A DNA stretch of 64,000 bases from positions 84,299 through 148,298 of the forward strand of contig NZ_JALGBX010000026.1 of NCBI RefSeq assembly GCF_022808175.1, read 5' to 3'. Below the pieces are notes generated by a model. The model was given only the letters and a program-made list of their open reading frames with translations, was not told the origin of the DNA and did no database searches. This document shows positions 52,397 through 61,804 of the stretch, piece after piece; the first letter of the stretch is position 1, and the number at the start of each line of letters is the position of its first letter. Source of the DNA: Streptomyces sp. AP-93. Lineage in GTDB: Bacteria; Actinomycetota; Actinomycetes; Streptomycetales; Streptomycetaceae. A program made the position numbers and the translations under genes.

Positions 52397-52659
52397 CACC
52401 CGGTGCTGATCGCGGGTAGCCAAGCATGCGGAATCAGACGTGAGCTGCGTGTGAGTCATCACCTCACCCCCCGTTCACGGCCCGTCCGTTGGACTGGCGG
52501 CAGCCCGGGGGTGACCCCCGACGCCCCCGTCAGAGCACACCGGAGGTGCCGAGGAATGCGGAGTGTAACCAGCAGACGGCGACCGGCGGTCGGTAACCGA
52601 TCCGCGCCCTTCGACGGGCCCGGCCCTCTCTGCGCAGCCGACCATCGGCCGGTGCCCTG

Positions 52660-53082
52660 ATGGCCCTGACAGGACAGCGAATCCGCCGACGGGCAACCCC
52701 GGCACCATGGCGGGCTGCGGGCGGACAACTATCGTCGCCGACCGGGATGCGGTGGGCGGCCGCCTTCGTGGTGTTCGCCTACCACGTCCGCACCTTCTGG
52801 CGTCGCCGCCGGGCCCGGATCTACCCCCTGCACCTGGCCACCGCCGCCAGCGCGTTGCTGCTCGCCCACACCCTGGTGCCCGGACTGCGCCCCAGCGGTG
52901 GCACGGAGGCGGCGGCGAACGTGCTGCTGGCCATGCTGCTGCCGTGGGCGAACACCCACTACGCCCTCGGCTGGGCCCTGTACTCGTCCCCGTCGGCCCG
53001 GCTGCCCGAGCTCGTCCTCGGCGTCACACTCGGCCTCCTCGTCAGGACCGGCGCCTGGCGCGGGCCGAGGCCGAGTGACGGT
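52660..53082 (+). pseudogene. Acyltransferase-3 remnant
   Basis: Three blocks of an integral membrane acyltransferase are joined: TGMRWAAAFVVFAYHVRTFW (first helix), RRRARIYPLHLATAASALLL and ARLPELVLGVTLGLLVRTGA. The long parts between them in normal family members are missing, in frame. The total is about 140 residues instead of 380 or more. The frame then runs on into a transposase fragment, so no functional acyltransferase remains. Confidence 0.65.
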
Positions 53083-53304
53083 GAGTTCGCGGAGTTCGCG
53101 GGGCTGCTCTACACCAAGACCCATTTGTGCCGCCCCCGCGGTCCAGAAGCAAAAGGGCTGATGGAAAGGGCCAATGGCCATCTGGAGACGAGCTTCCTGC
53201 CCGGCCGGCACTTCGCCGGACCGGACGACTTCAACACCCAGCTCGGCCAGTGGCTGAAGGCCGCCAACCGCTCCCGGCGCCGCGTCCTCAATACACCCAC
53301 CTAC
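53083..53304 (+). pseudogene. IS21-type transposase (IstA-like) fragment
   Basis: EAKGLMERANGHLETSFLPG, then RHFAGPDDFNTQLGQWLKAA NRSRRRVL resembles the end of the IS21 transposase core, where ERAN includes the catalytic Glu and a start KxYDPE would be expected. It is fused in frame after the acyltransferase remnant and leads to the next gene. No IstB helper gene is present. Confidence 0.65.
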
Positions 53305-53319
53305 CGGAAGGATCAGCAC

Positions 53320-54015
53320 ATGACCGACCAGACCCCGCCCGTAGTGCATTGGGCATTCCATGTCGATGACACGACGCCCCATGACCCTAGGTTCTCCCGC
53401 ATAACGTCCGGAACCCAGCACTTCCCCGCACACATGACCGCCCGCACCGTCGCCCAGGTCGTCGCAGACGAGAAACGGTTCACTCACCCCTCCCACCGCG
53501 GCGGCATCACCGTCGCCGTGTGGACCATGGTCAACCACAACCCGGACCGCTACCCGGACCGCAACCCGACTGCCCCGGCCGACGCCTTCACCGTCGCATA
53601 CGGGGAGCGGGGGACCGACTTCACCCCGTCCGACCTCCTGCTGTCCCCGGCCTCACCCGACCCACGGGAAGTCTGGGCCCTGGAACGCATGGTGTCCACG
53701 GCGAAGGAAGTCCACGACCTGTACGGCCCCCCGAACGACGACTTCCAGGAAGCGGTCCGCCAAGCCGGCCGCGACGCCGTGGCCGCCGCGCTCCACCGCC
53801 TGGTCGCCGTCCTCCCCGGCATCACCGAAGCCCAGGCCGCTTTCCTGGCGGACTCCGCGTGGGTCCTGGGCCTGGAAGTCGTCGAAGACCTCACTGCCGC
53901 CAACGGGCACCCGGCCGCCCCGGCGACGACGTCGGGTGTACGCCGAAGGACAGGTGATGAAGCCGTGAGGGACAAAGCGCGCGCGGGACCGGCTCGCGGG
54001 GGTCTTCGCCGATGA
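53320..54015 (+). CDS. Hypothetical protein, soluble
   Basis: A 231-residue protein starting MTDQTPPVVHWAFHVDDTTP. GGAAGGATCAGCAC precedes ATG 53320. The sequence is rich in His, Asp and Thr in the first half and helical in the second (AVAAALHRLVAVLPGITEAQ). I know similar unnamed Streptomyces proteins but no function. The end (after about residue 215) is changed by a probable frameshift near 53980: the alternative frame continues with LAGVFADEPFAEAFGAWGAG. Base composition is like its neighbours. Confidence 0.6.
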   Translation: MTDQTPPVVHWAFHVDDTTPHDPRFSRITSGTQHFPAHMTARTVAQVVADEKRFTHPSHRGGITVAVWTMVNHNPDRYPDRNPTAPADAFTVAYGERGTDFTPSDLLLSPASPDPREVWALERMVSTAKEVHDLYGPPNDDFQEAVRQAGRDAVAAALHRLVAVLPGITEAQAAFLADSAWVLGLEVVEDLTAANGHPAAPATTSGVRRRTGDEAVRDKARAGPARGGLRR

Positions 54016-54667
54016 GCCGTTCGCGGAGGCGTTCGGTGCATGGGGCGCCGGGGTTGTCTCCGGGGGGTTGTCGCTGGTGACGGTGTTGTGGTTGGCCGAG
54101 GACCTGACGGATCGGCAGGCCGCGGCGATGGCGGAGTCGGGGGACCTACTGCGAACGGCAGCTGCCGAACGACACCGCCGGATTGGACCGAACCGCACCC
54201 CCGCAGCCGTCGGCCGGGCCGGCGGCCCCGCCAGCACATCGAATGACGCCCGCACCGGCGCAATGCCCGGCCCGCGACGGAAGATCGCGCAGCCGCCTCT
54301 GCACCGTCCGTCGCCTGGCATGGCATGGGCATTCACCCTCCCTGCGACCGGAGTTGACGACTCCTCACCGGCCGTAACAGGGTCAATTCAGCTCGTAATA
54401 ATTAGGTGAATCATCGACTGAATTGCTGTCAATAAAGGCTCAGGATTTATCTCGATTCGGTAACGAGATCCTCGAAAAGGCCTGGACCATCCTCGATCTA
54501 CCCGCGTAACTACCGTAACCCTAAAGGGAACTGACTGTTCATCAAATAGATGGCCGAGGTAACGGTCAGATATCTTGAGCCCAATTCCCGTTTGTCCGAA
54601 ATCTCCACCGCACCCGTCTGGCAGGCTTCCGCTCACCCACTCCTCCGACCAAGGATTTGAGGTACAC
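54016..54667. other. Remnant ORF tail and AT-rich leader before the protease cluster
   Basis: 54016-54240 carries in a shifted frame SLVTVLWLAEDLTDRQAAAM, probably a small ORF that belonged to or followed the upstream hypothetical gene. From about 54385 to 54600 the DNA is clearly richer in A and T (for example TAATAATTAGGTGAATCATC) than the rest of the window and holds no gene. It is the likely promoter region of the metalloprotease gene and suggests foreign origin. Confidence 0.5.
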
Positions 54668-56716
54668 ATGACGCGTAGTCGTCGAAAGAAACGTGAACAT
54701 CGACGCAAGTCACGCCGGTTGATATTTCTCACCGCCGCCATGGCTTCGGCGGCGGTGATAGCGGGGGGTCTCGCCTACTCCGGCCTCGGTGACCATGCCG
54801 AGGCCGGAACGCCTGCGCAGGCCAGAGTTGCCGAGGACGTCCTATCACCGGCCGCCGCACCGGCCCGTGACGCGGAACCGGAGCCGATCGTGGGCGAGCC
54901 CGCCAACGATACGGCGCGCGGCATGGTCTTCGACGGCCTCAAGGCAGCGCCGAAGGGCGACCGTTGCGTCGGGGTCTACCGCACGGAGACTGGGCTCTGC
55001 AGCCACGGTCCCGACGCGCCGCCCAAGGGCGTCGACATCAAGAAGGACGTCGCCCCGGTCGTGAAGACCCAGGCCGTGGCGGATCCGGCCAACCCCGAGG
55101 CCGGCGCCGCGGCAGCGGAAGGCAGCGGGCGTCCTCAGGACGCGCCCGCCGCCGACGCGAGCACTGCGAAGGCTCCTGCCTCGAAGCCCCCGGCCCCCGC
55201 GGGCGGCAGCGGCCAGGCCGTCGCCGCCGGGCCCGCAGGCCAGACCGTCCAGTGCGACGGTGACGGCAGCTCCGGCAACCGCGTCCAGGTGGTGTACGTC
55301 CACGCCCCCGGCCGCGACCGGTACGCCGAGTACGTCGCTTCGTTCCGCAAGTGGGCGGCCGACGCCGACCTCATCTACTCCACGAGCGCGCAGGAGACCG
55401 GCGGGGTCCGGCACATCCGCTACGTGACGGCCGCCGATTGTACGCCGATCGTGCTCAACATCGAGCTCCCCGCCTCCGCGCTGGCCGAGTTCAGCGCGAC
55501 CAACAACGCGCTCGCAGGCAAGAGCCTCAACCGCCGCGACCGCAAGTACATGATTTTCTCGGACACGCAGGTCTACTGCGGCATCGGCACCTTCGCCGGT
55601 GACGAGCGGCCCGGCCAGGCCAACCAGAGCAACTTCGGCCCGTCCTACGGCCGTACGGACTCCGGCTGCTGGGGCGGCCACACTGCCGCGCACGAACTCG
55701 GCCACAACCTCGGCGCGGTCAACAACAGCGCCCCCAACACCAGCCGGGGAGCCCACTGCACGGACGAGTTCGACGTCATGTGCTACTCGGACACGCCGTA
55801 CTACCCCCAGATGCGCAACGTCTGCACCAATCAGGCGTCGGAGAACATCCTGGACTGCAACCACGACGACTACTTCCACACCAGTCCCAAGGCCGGAAGT
55901 TACCTGGCCACGCACTGGAACATCGCCGACAACCAGTTCCTGATGAAGACCAAGGGCGGCGGCATCGATCCGGGCCCTGGCCCCAACCCCAAGCCGACCC
56001 CGAAGCCGACGCCGACCAAGAAGCCCTCCGGCGGGCCTGCGGTGACCGTCGGTCAGATCCAGTCGAACTCGGCCGTGGCCAGCTGGCCCAAGGCGGACGG
56101 CGCCGCCTGGTACCAGGTCCTGCTGAACGGCAAGCACCTGACGTGGGTCCAGTCGCAGACAATGCGCATCTACAACCTCCAGCCCGGCACGGAGTACAAG
56201 GTCGCCGTTTCGGTGCGCGACAGCGCCGGCCGCGACACCGGACCCGGCACGGCCGCCACCTTCCGTACGGCGGGCGCCGACGACCGCACCACTCCTGGCA
56301 CCCGCTACACCCTCGGCAACGGCAGCACTGGCATGGCCGCCGAGCTGTGGGGCGGCCGCAGCGCCGACGGCACGCTGCTCGTCGGAGCACACGCCAACGG
56401 CTACGCCCACCAGCAGTGGCTCTTCGAGGACGCCGGCGGCGGGCTGGTCCGCATCAAGTCCGCGGTCTCCGGCAAGTGCCTGCAAAGTGGTGGCGCCCCG
56501 GCCCAAGGCATGTGGATCGCGCAGCAGCCCTGCGGCAACGGCTCCACCCAGCAGTGGAAGCTGAGCTCCCGCAGCGGCACGTCGACCATCACGGACCCCA
56601 GCGGCGGATACGCCCTGACCGTGAGCAACCGCCCGTACTACGGCGAGTTGCTGCTCGACCTCCAACGCGCGGACGACCGCGCGACCCAAGTCTGGACGGT
56701 CCAGAAAGTCGCCTGA
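54668..56716 (+). CDS. Secreted metalloprotease with FnIII and ricin-type lectin domains
   Basis: A 682-residue exported protein. Residues 1-17 are very basic (RRKKREHRRKSRR) and 18-40 hydrophobic, a long signal peptide. An Ala/Pro-rich propeptide-like part runs to about 200. The protease domain has HELGHNLGAVN at residue 342, then HCTDEFDVMCYSD, which supplies a Met-turn and a possible third zinc ligand (His). A PKPTPKPTPTKKP linker leads to an FnIII domain (457-536), and a ricin-type lectin domain (about 545-682) with QQW motifs follows. It probably binds glycans and cleaves proteins outside the cell. Confidence 0.85.
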   Translation: MTRSRRKKREHRRKSRRLIFLTAAMASAAVIAGGLAYSGLGDHAEAGTPAQARVAEDVLSPAAAPARDAEPEPIVGEPANDTARGMVFDGLKAAPKGDRCVGVYRTETGLCSHGPDAPPKGVDIKKDVAPVVKTQAVADPANPEAGAAAAEGSGRPQDAPAADASTAKAPASKPPAPAGGSGQAVAAGPAGQTVQCDGDGSSGNRVQVVYVHAPGRDRYAEYVASFRKWAADADLIYSTSAQETGGVRHIRYVTAADCTPIVLNIELPASALAEFSATNNALAGKSLNRRDRKYMIFSDTQVYCGIGTFAGDERPGQANQSNFGPSYGRTDSGCWGGHTAAHELGHNLGAVNNSAPNTSRGAHCTDEFDVMCYSDTPYYPQMRNVCTNQASENILDCNHDDYFHTSPKAGSYLATHWNIADNQFLMKTKGGGIDPGPGPNPKPTPKPTPTKKPSGGPAVTVGQIQSNSAVASWPKADGAAWYQVLLNGKHLTWVQSQTMRIYNLQPGTEYKVAVSVRDSAGRDTGPGTAATFRTAGADDRTTPGTRYTLGNGSTGMAAELWGGRSADGTLLVGAHANGYAHQQWLFEDAGGGLVRIKSAVSGKCLQSGGAPAQGMWIAQQPCGNGSTQQWKLSSRSGTSTITDPSGGYALTVSNRPYYGELLLDLQRADDRATQVWTVQKVA

Positions 56717-56824
56717 CCTTCCTCCGGCCGGCATCCCCGCCGGCCGGCCGTCCACCGGCGGGCGGCTGCCCCACGCAGTCGCCCGCCGGCCCCGCGTCCC
56801 AGCGCACCAGGGAGCACCACAACG

Positions 56825-57514
56825 ATGCGTACACGCCACGCTTCTCCGGTCCGCACCGGACTCGGAGCCCTGTTCCTGTTCCTCGCCCAGGCCTTGGCCC
56901 TGGCCCTGGCCGCAGCGACCCCGGCCCACGCCCACGGCGACACCGTCAAGGTCGTGGTCACCGGGCAGCGGGAGGGCCACGTCACCACCGAGATCACCTG
57001 GGAGAACGACGGAGACACCATCGACGAGGCGGTCGCCGGCACTATGAACGCGACCAGTGTGGACGGCACCCGCACGATGGGGCCCTGGCGGCTGGTCCGC
57101 GATGCGGGCAGCAGCACGCGCAAGAGCTGGAGCACGACAGAGGTCCTACCGGCCGGCACCTGGACGGTGCATGTTCACGTCGGATTTCCATCGCTCGGAC
57201 ATGCCGAGAGCGAGGTCGCCGTACCGGTCGTCGATCCCGTTCCGCCCGCCGGATCGGTCACGCCCACCGCCGTTACTACAACCGGCCCCTCGGCCGCAGG
57301 CGTGCCGTCGGTCGTGGCCCCAGCGCCCACAGGCCCGTCGGCGTCGCCTGCCCCGGCCGGCGACAGGAGCGAGGGCACCTTCCCGTGGGCCATGACGTGC
57401 ATCGCTGTGGCCGCCCTCGTGGGGACGGCCGCCGGGGTGCCGATAGCCCGGCGTGCCCGGGCCCGTCGGCTGGAACCGGGCGACAGGGCGGTCGAAGCGC
57501 GCCGAGCCGTGTGA
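56825..57514 (+). CDS. Exported CopC/YtkA-like protein with C-terminal anchor
   Basis: A 229-residue protein. A signal peptide (GLGALFLFLAQALALALA) ends before HAHGDTVKVVVTGQREGHVT, a beta-sandwich of about 95 residues similar in style to CopC/YtkA domains, with an N-terminal His-x-His that could bind copper. A Pro/Ala/Thr linker and a C-terminal membrane helix (WAMTCIAVAALVGTAAG) with a basic tail anchor it. It follows the metalloprotease gene by 108 bp. Function inferred only from fold style. Confidence 0.65.
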   Translation: MRTRHASPVRTGLGALFLFLAQALALALAAATPAHAHGDTVKVVVTGQREGHVTTEITWENDGDTIDEAVAGTMNATSVDGTRTMGPWRLVRDAGSSTRKSWSTTEVLPAGTWTVHVHVGFPSLGHAESEVAVPVVDPVPPAGSVTPTAVTTTGPSAAGVPSVVAPAPTGPSASPAPAGDRSEGTFPWAMTCIAVAALVGTAAGVPIARRARARRLEPGDRAVEARRAV

Positions 57515-57702
57515 AGTTCGCCCGCTGCCCTGAGGTGACGACGCACTTCAGGGCGGACAGCGCCCGCTGGCTGGCTGTCCATCAGCTATCGGAGGAGCGC
57601 CGAACCACGGGGCCGCAGCCGCGCCCCCGGCATCTGCGCCGCAGCCCCGGACAGCCGGGTTGCTGGGCAGGCAAGTTCCCCCAACATTTCGGATAAAGGA
57701 GC

Positions 57703-58575
57703 ATGATGCACAAACGTCGCGCGTCCCGCCGCAAGAAAGCACTGATAGCCGCGATCACCGCCACACTCTCCGGCGGTCTACTGCTCGGCTTCGGTGCCCT
57801 CGCCCAGGCCGACGTGGTCAGCGGCACGGTCATCGGCGGGCAGAACAACTACAGCACCGTCAACCACCGGGCCAAACCATCCCTCTCGGCCCAGGTCAAC
57901 GGCTCCTCGAAGGTCGGCGACAAGATCCAGATGTCCTGCCGGACGACCGGCGACACCGTGGAGAACAACCCACGGTGGATCTACACCGGCTCGTACTACA
58001 TCGCCGACGCCTTCATCAAGGAGAACACCACCGCCCTGCCGGTCTGCGGCTCGAACCCGAACCCGAAACCCACCCCCACACCCACGACCCCCACGACCGC
58101 GAAGACGGTCAAGATCGACATGCAGAAGCAGGTCAGGACCCAGTGGTGCTGGGACGCCTCCGGCGTGACCATCGCCAAACACTGGGGCCGCACCGTCACC
58201 CAGGAGCGGTTCTGCCAGCTCGCCGCCCAGGGCACTGGGGTGAACTGCAACAACCAGCCCGCGACCCTGGAAGACATGGCCAACGGCCTGGCCAAGCTAG
58301 GGCTGAGCAACAGCGGCCGCAGCCTGTACCGCAACGCCTCGTTCAGCGAGTCCGCCGCCGAGATCGCCGCGGGCCGGCCGTTCGCCGTCCGGTTCGGCTG
58401 GCGCACCGGCGGCGGCCACATGAACGTCATCTACGGCTACGACAGCGCCACCAACATGATCGCGGTCGGCGACCCGTGGCAGACCACCCAGACATACACC
58501 TGGTGGAACCACTCCACATACGTGAATAACAACTCGTTCCAGTGGACCCACTCCCGCATCGGCATCCAGGGCTGA
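57703..58575 (+). CDS. Secreted papain-like cysteine protease (AvrRpt2-like) with SH3-like domain
   Basis: A 290-residue exported protein: basic N-terminus, hydrophobic signal segment ending AQADVV, SH3-like domain (about 40-115), a PNPKPTPTPTTPT linker, then the protease. The catalytic Cys149 is in RTQWCWDASG, His239 in GGGHMNVIYGYD, and a conserved Asp in GDPWQTT, as in C70/AvrRpt2-type papain-like proteases. Additional cysteines (FCQLA, NCNNQP) may form a disulfide. ATG 57703 follows AAAGGAG. It may act on cell-wall-linked proteins or the neighbour proteins; no substrate is known. Confidence 0.82.
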   Translation: MMHKRRASRRKKALIAAITATLSGGLLLGFGALAQADVVSGTVIGGQNNYSTVNHRAKPSLSAQVNGSSKVGDKIQMSCRTTGDTVENNPRWIYTGSYYIADAFIKENTTALPVCGSNPNPKPTPTPTTPTTAKTVKIDMQKQVRTQWCWDASGVTIAKHWGRTVTQERFCQLAAQGTGVNCNNQPATLEDMANGLAKLGLSNSGRSLYRNASFSESAAEIAAGRPFAVRFGWRTGGGHMNVIYGYDSATNMIAVGDPWQTTQTYTWWNHSTYVNNNSFQWTHSRIGIQG

Positions 58576-58589
58576 GGAGCAGACCGACC

Positions 58590-59528
58590 ATGCAGACCAT
58601 GCGACGCACCAAGCGCACGGCCATCCGGGCCGCCGTCTTCGCCACGACCACGCTCGCCGCCGCCCTGTGCGGAATCGTTCCCGCTCAGGCTGCTGCGGAG
58701 GACGACGGCATCGCGGGCTACCAGTCCGCTCAGCAGGCCATCCGCAGCGACCAGCTCCGCGACGCCGTCTCCCGCTTCCTGGCCTCGGCCCGACAGCACG
58801 GAACTGCCGCCGCCGCGGACGGCGGCAGCGTCGGCACCCCCGGGAACGCACCCGCCGCAGTCGCTGCGCCGCCCGGGTTCGATCTCAAGGACCCTGTGCC
58901 GATGTTCGAGATCAGCCCCGAGTTCGTGGCCGGCAAGACCCAGGCGACCCCGCAGACCGCGCTCCGGCTCTCCTACCTGGCCTCCCGGGTGACCGCCTCC
59001 GACGGCAAACACGCCGCCGTACTGCTCGCGCCCAAGGGAAACGCCCCCACGACGGGAAGCGGCCCGCAGAACGTCGGCGCCGAGGGCTGGGAGCTGGCCG
59101 GCATCCGGGACGGCGACAACGATGTCAGCCTTGCCCAACGCGGCACCCCGCAGGCCCGCGCCTTCACCGAGCCGCAGATACACGCCTGGTACCGGCTCAC
59201 CGCCGAAGGCATGGTCGAGCCGCTCAACGAGGAGGCGACCACCGGCCTCGGCGGAAAGCGGCGCGGCATCACCCTCGCCGCCTACCAGAAGCTGGTCACC
59301 GCCCGCTACGGCGACAAGATGCCCGGCTCGGAGTACGACCGCAAGGGCCTGGCCGGCGGATACGCCGACCTCGTGGAGGACCAGCCGGCCCAGACCACCG
59401 CCGCGTCCGCGAGACCGGCAGCAGAGTCGTCCTGGCAGCCGATCTCCATCACCGGGGCCGCAGCCCTGGCGGCGACCGGCGGTGCAGTGGTCTACGCGCG
59501 CCGCCGGCGGACGGCAGGCCTCCGCTGA
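58590..59528 (+). CDS. Membrane-anchored exported protein, partner of the cysteine protease
   Basis: A 312-residue protein. A signal peptide (about residues 12-34, ending PAQAAAEDD) and a C-terminal hydrophobic helix (ITGAAALAATGGAVVYA) with a basic tail (RRRRTAGLR) mark a surface protein anchored in the membrane; there is no LPxTG motif. The central domain has no recognised family. It begins 14 bp after the protease stop, with GAGGAG before the ATG, so the two genes are cotranscribed. It may be the substrate, inhibitor or holder of the protease; this is inference. Confidence 0.7.
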   Translation: MQTMRRTKRTAIRAAVFATTTLAAALCGIVPAQAAAEDDGIAGYQSAQQAIRSDQLRDAVSRFLASARQHGTAAAADGGSVGTPGNAPAAVAAPPGFDLKDPVPMFEISPEFVAGKTQATPQTALRLSYLASRVTASDGKHAAVLLAPKGNAPTTGSGPQNVGAEGWELAGIRDGDNDVSLAQRGTPQARAFTEPQIHAWYRLTAEGMVEPLNEEATTGLGGKRRGITLAAYQKLVTARYGDKMPGSEYDRKGLAGGYADLVEDQPAQTTAASARPAAESSWQPISITGAAALAATGGAVVYARRRRTAGLR

Positions 59529-59542
59529 CCTGACCTCACGAG

Positions 59543-59617
59543 GGCCGGGCCCCTTCCGTGCACAGCCTGACGACTTACATCGTCGGATACGCATGAGCCT
59601 TGGAAGGAGGCCCGGCC
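59543..59617 (+). terminator. Inverted repeat ending the secreted-protein cluster
   Basis: GGCCGGGCCCCTTCC (59543-59557) and GGAAGGAGGCCCGGCC (59602-59617) pair with one bulged base around a 44-nt loop. It lies directly after the last gene of the cluster. The right arm also contains the ribosome site of the next gene, so it could limit that gene's translation. Confidence 0.5.
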
Positions 59618-60418
59618 GTGCGGGCCACGTCCGTATCGACGTGGCCCGCACGCCGTCGCGGACCGCCGCCGGCGCCACCCGGACCGGAGTGGAGCGATCG
59701 CGGGCTGGTGATCACCGCCATCGTCTACGGCACCCCTCCATGGGCACGCCAAGGGCGCCCCTGCTCACCCGCGTCGCCGGGGTTCGAGATCTTTTGCGTG
59801 CCCGACGATCCCGCCGACTTCGGACGTTTCGCCGTGGAACAGGCGACCGCCAAGGTGCTGACCTCACTGGACCACCACTTCGGCCGGGAGTTCGACCGCC
59901 CGGCCGAGCACAACGCGACGTTGTCCGGCATGACGGTGCTCGAAGGGCTCAACGCCCGGGTAGGGCCGTGCCGGTGGCAGGTCGCCTATCACCCGTACCC
60001 GCCCAACCTCTTCAGCTCCGCCTTCTCCGCCGACGACTACCCTGAGATCACCTACGGCAACCTCGGCATCCTGCTGGGCTGGCTGCGTCAACGGTTCCCG
60101 GACCGGCCCCACGCCTGGACGGTTCAGCTCACCGAGAGCGGGATCAATTCCGGTCAGCAGTCCCATGAGACCGACCAGGCGAACATCGTGTGCTGGAGCC
60201 TCCACAACGTGCTCGGCACACCGGGTATCGAAAGCCATATCTACCACCGGATGCAGGACAATCCGAATGAGGGCGGCCTCCAGCTCGGTCTTCGCAGGGC
60301 GGACGGCTCGGCCAAGCCCTCGTGGGCAACCTGGGCGCTGGCGAACCGCAACGACCTCTCCCCGGCTCAGCTCTCCTGCGAGTTCGAGCACCTCCCCTAC
60401 ACAGTGCTGGTGAGGTGA
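59618..60418 (+). pseudogene. DUF5722 glycosidase-like protein, middle part deleted
   Basis: The frame from GTG 59618 (AAGGAGG) gives 266 residues. GLVITAIVYGTPPWARQGRP and DPADFGRFA match the start of the DUF5722 domain, then the sequence jumps to EQATAKVLTSLDHHF and continues normally with RWQVAYHPYPPNLF, VQLTESGINS and SWATWALANRNDLSPAQL to the end. The missing part, about 50 residues, normally includes the HNE-containing strand thought to carry a catalytic Glu. The N-terminal half is also absent, so it is very likely inactive although still open. Confidence 0.75.
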
Positions 60419-60562
60419 GGTGACCGCTCACGCGGGACTCACATCCGGTCCCGCATACTTGGGCCGCCCGCGATATCAGCGCTGGGCGGACCTGGGGAAG
60501 CGAGTGGGGCGGATGGGGACACCTGCGGTCGAGGCTGTTTGGCGGGCCGACGGGAGGCGGCC

Positions 60563-61792
60563 ATGACGGCCCGTTCCGCTGAGGCCTCCGCCCCCCGTCA
60601 CACCTGGCGCGGGAGCCTGCGGCTCCGGTTCACCCTGGTGTTCGGCGTGATGTTCTTCGTGGCGACCGCGGCCGTTCTCGCGGTGACCGCGCTGCTGGTG
60701 GACAGTTCAATGCGGTACAGCCTCGAGGTGGCCTTTCCCGACGGCTACAACCTGGAGCCGGGTCAGTCGGCGGACGTTCAGAATTACCTCATCGAGCGAC
60801 GGTCCGCGTATTTGGTGATCAGACAGCGCATTTTCGAGTCGGTGCAGCTCAACCTGATATTCAAGGGCGGTCTGGCGGTGGTCGTCGTCGGTGCGTTGGC
60901 GACCACCGCGGGGTGGCTGGTGGCCGGCCGGCTGGTCCGCCCGCTCAGCGTGATCAGCTCCACCGCCGAGCGGATCGCCGGGCGCACCCTGCACCGCCGG
61001 ATCGACCTTCAGGCACCGGCGGGCGAAGTGAAGTCGCTGGCGGACTCCTTCGACAGCATGCTGGACCGACTCGACGAAGCGTTCGCCGGCCAGTCCCGGT
61101 TCATCTCCAACGCGGCGCACGAGCTGAAGACCCCGATCGCGGTCAACCGGACCCTGGTCGAGGTGGCGATGAACCGGGCCGACGCCCCGCCCGAGGTGCG
61201 GCAGCTGGGGGAGAATCTGCTCGCCGTCAGCGCGCGCCACGAGCGGTTGATCGATGCCCTGCTGACGCTCGCCCGCGCGGAGAACTCGTTGTCGGAGCTG
61301 GCGTCGGTGGACTTGGCGGAGCTCGCCGAATCGGTGTTGGACTCGGCCGCGGCGGAGGCGGAGCGCCGGGGGGTGACCGTGGAGGACCGGGTGGAGCCCG
61401 CCGTGGTGACCGGTGACCCGGTCCTGCTGGAGCAGGTGGTCCGCAATCTGGTCGACAACGCCGTCCGCTACAACGGGCCGGGCGGGGAGGTGACGGTGTG
61501 GGTCTCAGTGGGGCGCCAGGGGGCCGAGGTCGTGGTCGGCAACACCGGTCCGGTGATCTCCCCGCACGAGGTCCCGGTGCTGTTCGCGCCGTTCCGTCGG
61601 CTGACCGACCGGGTCGGTTCGGCCCGGGGCAGCGGGCTCGGGCTGTCGATCGTACGGGCGGTCGCGCGGGCCCACGGCGGTGAGGCGACGGCGCAGCCGC
61701 GACCCGGCGGCGGGCTCACCGTGCGGGTGCTGCTGCCGTTGGCCGGGCCGGGCCCCGGACGCGGCACGAGGCCGCCCGGGGGTGTGCGCTGA
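60563..61792 (+). CDS. Sensor histidine kinase (HisKA type)
   Basis: A 409-residue membrane kinase. Two helices (about 25-47 and 105-125) flank an outer sensor loop of about 55 residues. A HAMP domain (RLVRPLSVISSTAERIAGR) precedes the box SRFISNAAHELKTPIAVNRT with the phospho-His. The ATP site has VVRNLVDNAVRYN and GSGLGLSIVRAVARAHGG. ATG 60563 follows GGGAGG. Its likely partner is the response regulator at 61805, which is on the opposite strand and convergent, an unusual layout for such a pair. Confidence 0.92.
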   Translation: MTARSAEASAPRHTWRGSLRLRFTLVFGVMFFVATAAVLAVTALLVDSSMRYSLEVAFPDGYNLEPGQSADVQNYLIERRSAYLVIRQRIFESVQLNLIFKGGLAVVVVGALATTAGWLVAGRLVRPLSVISSTAERIAGRTLHRRIDLQAPAGEVKSLADSFDSMLDRLDEAFAGQSRFISNAAHELKTPIAVNRTLVEVAMNRADAPPEVRQLGENLLAVSARHERLIDALLTLARAENSLSELASVDLAELAESVLDSAAAEAERRGVTVEDRVEPAVVTGDPVLLEQVVRNLVDNAVRYNGPGGEVTVWVSVGRQGAEVVVGNTGPVISPHEVPVLFAPFRRLTDRVGSARGSGLGLSIVRAVARAHGGEATAQPRPGGGLTVRVLLPLAGPGPGRGTRPPGGVR

Positions 61793-61804
61793 CAGGGTGT
61801 CCGC

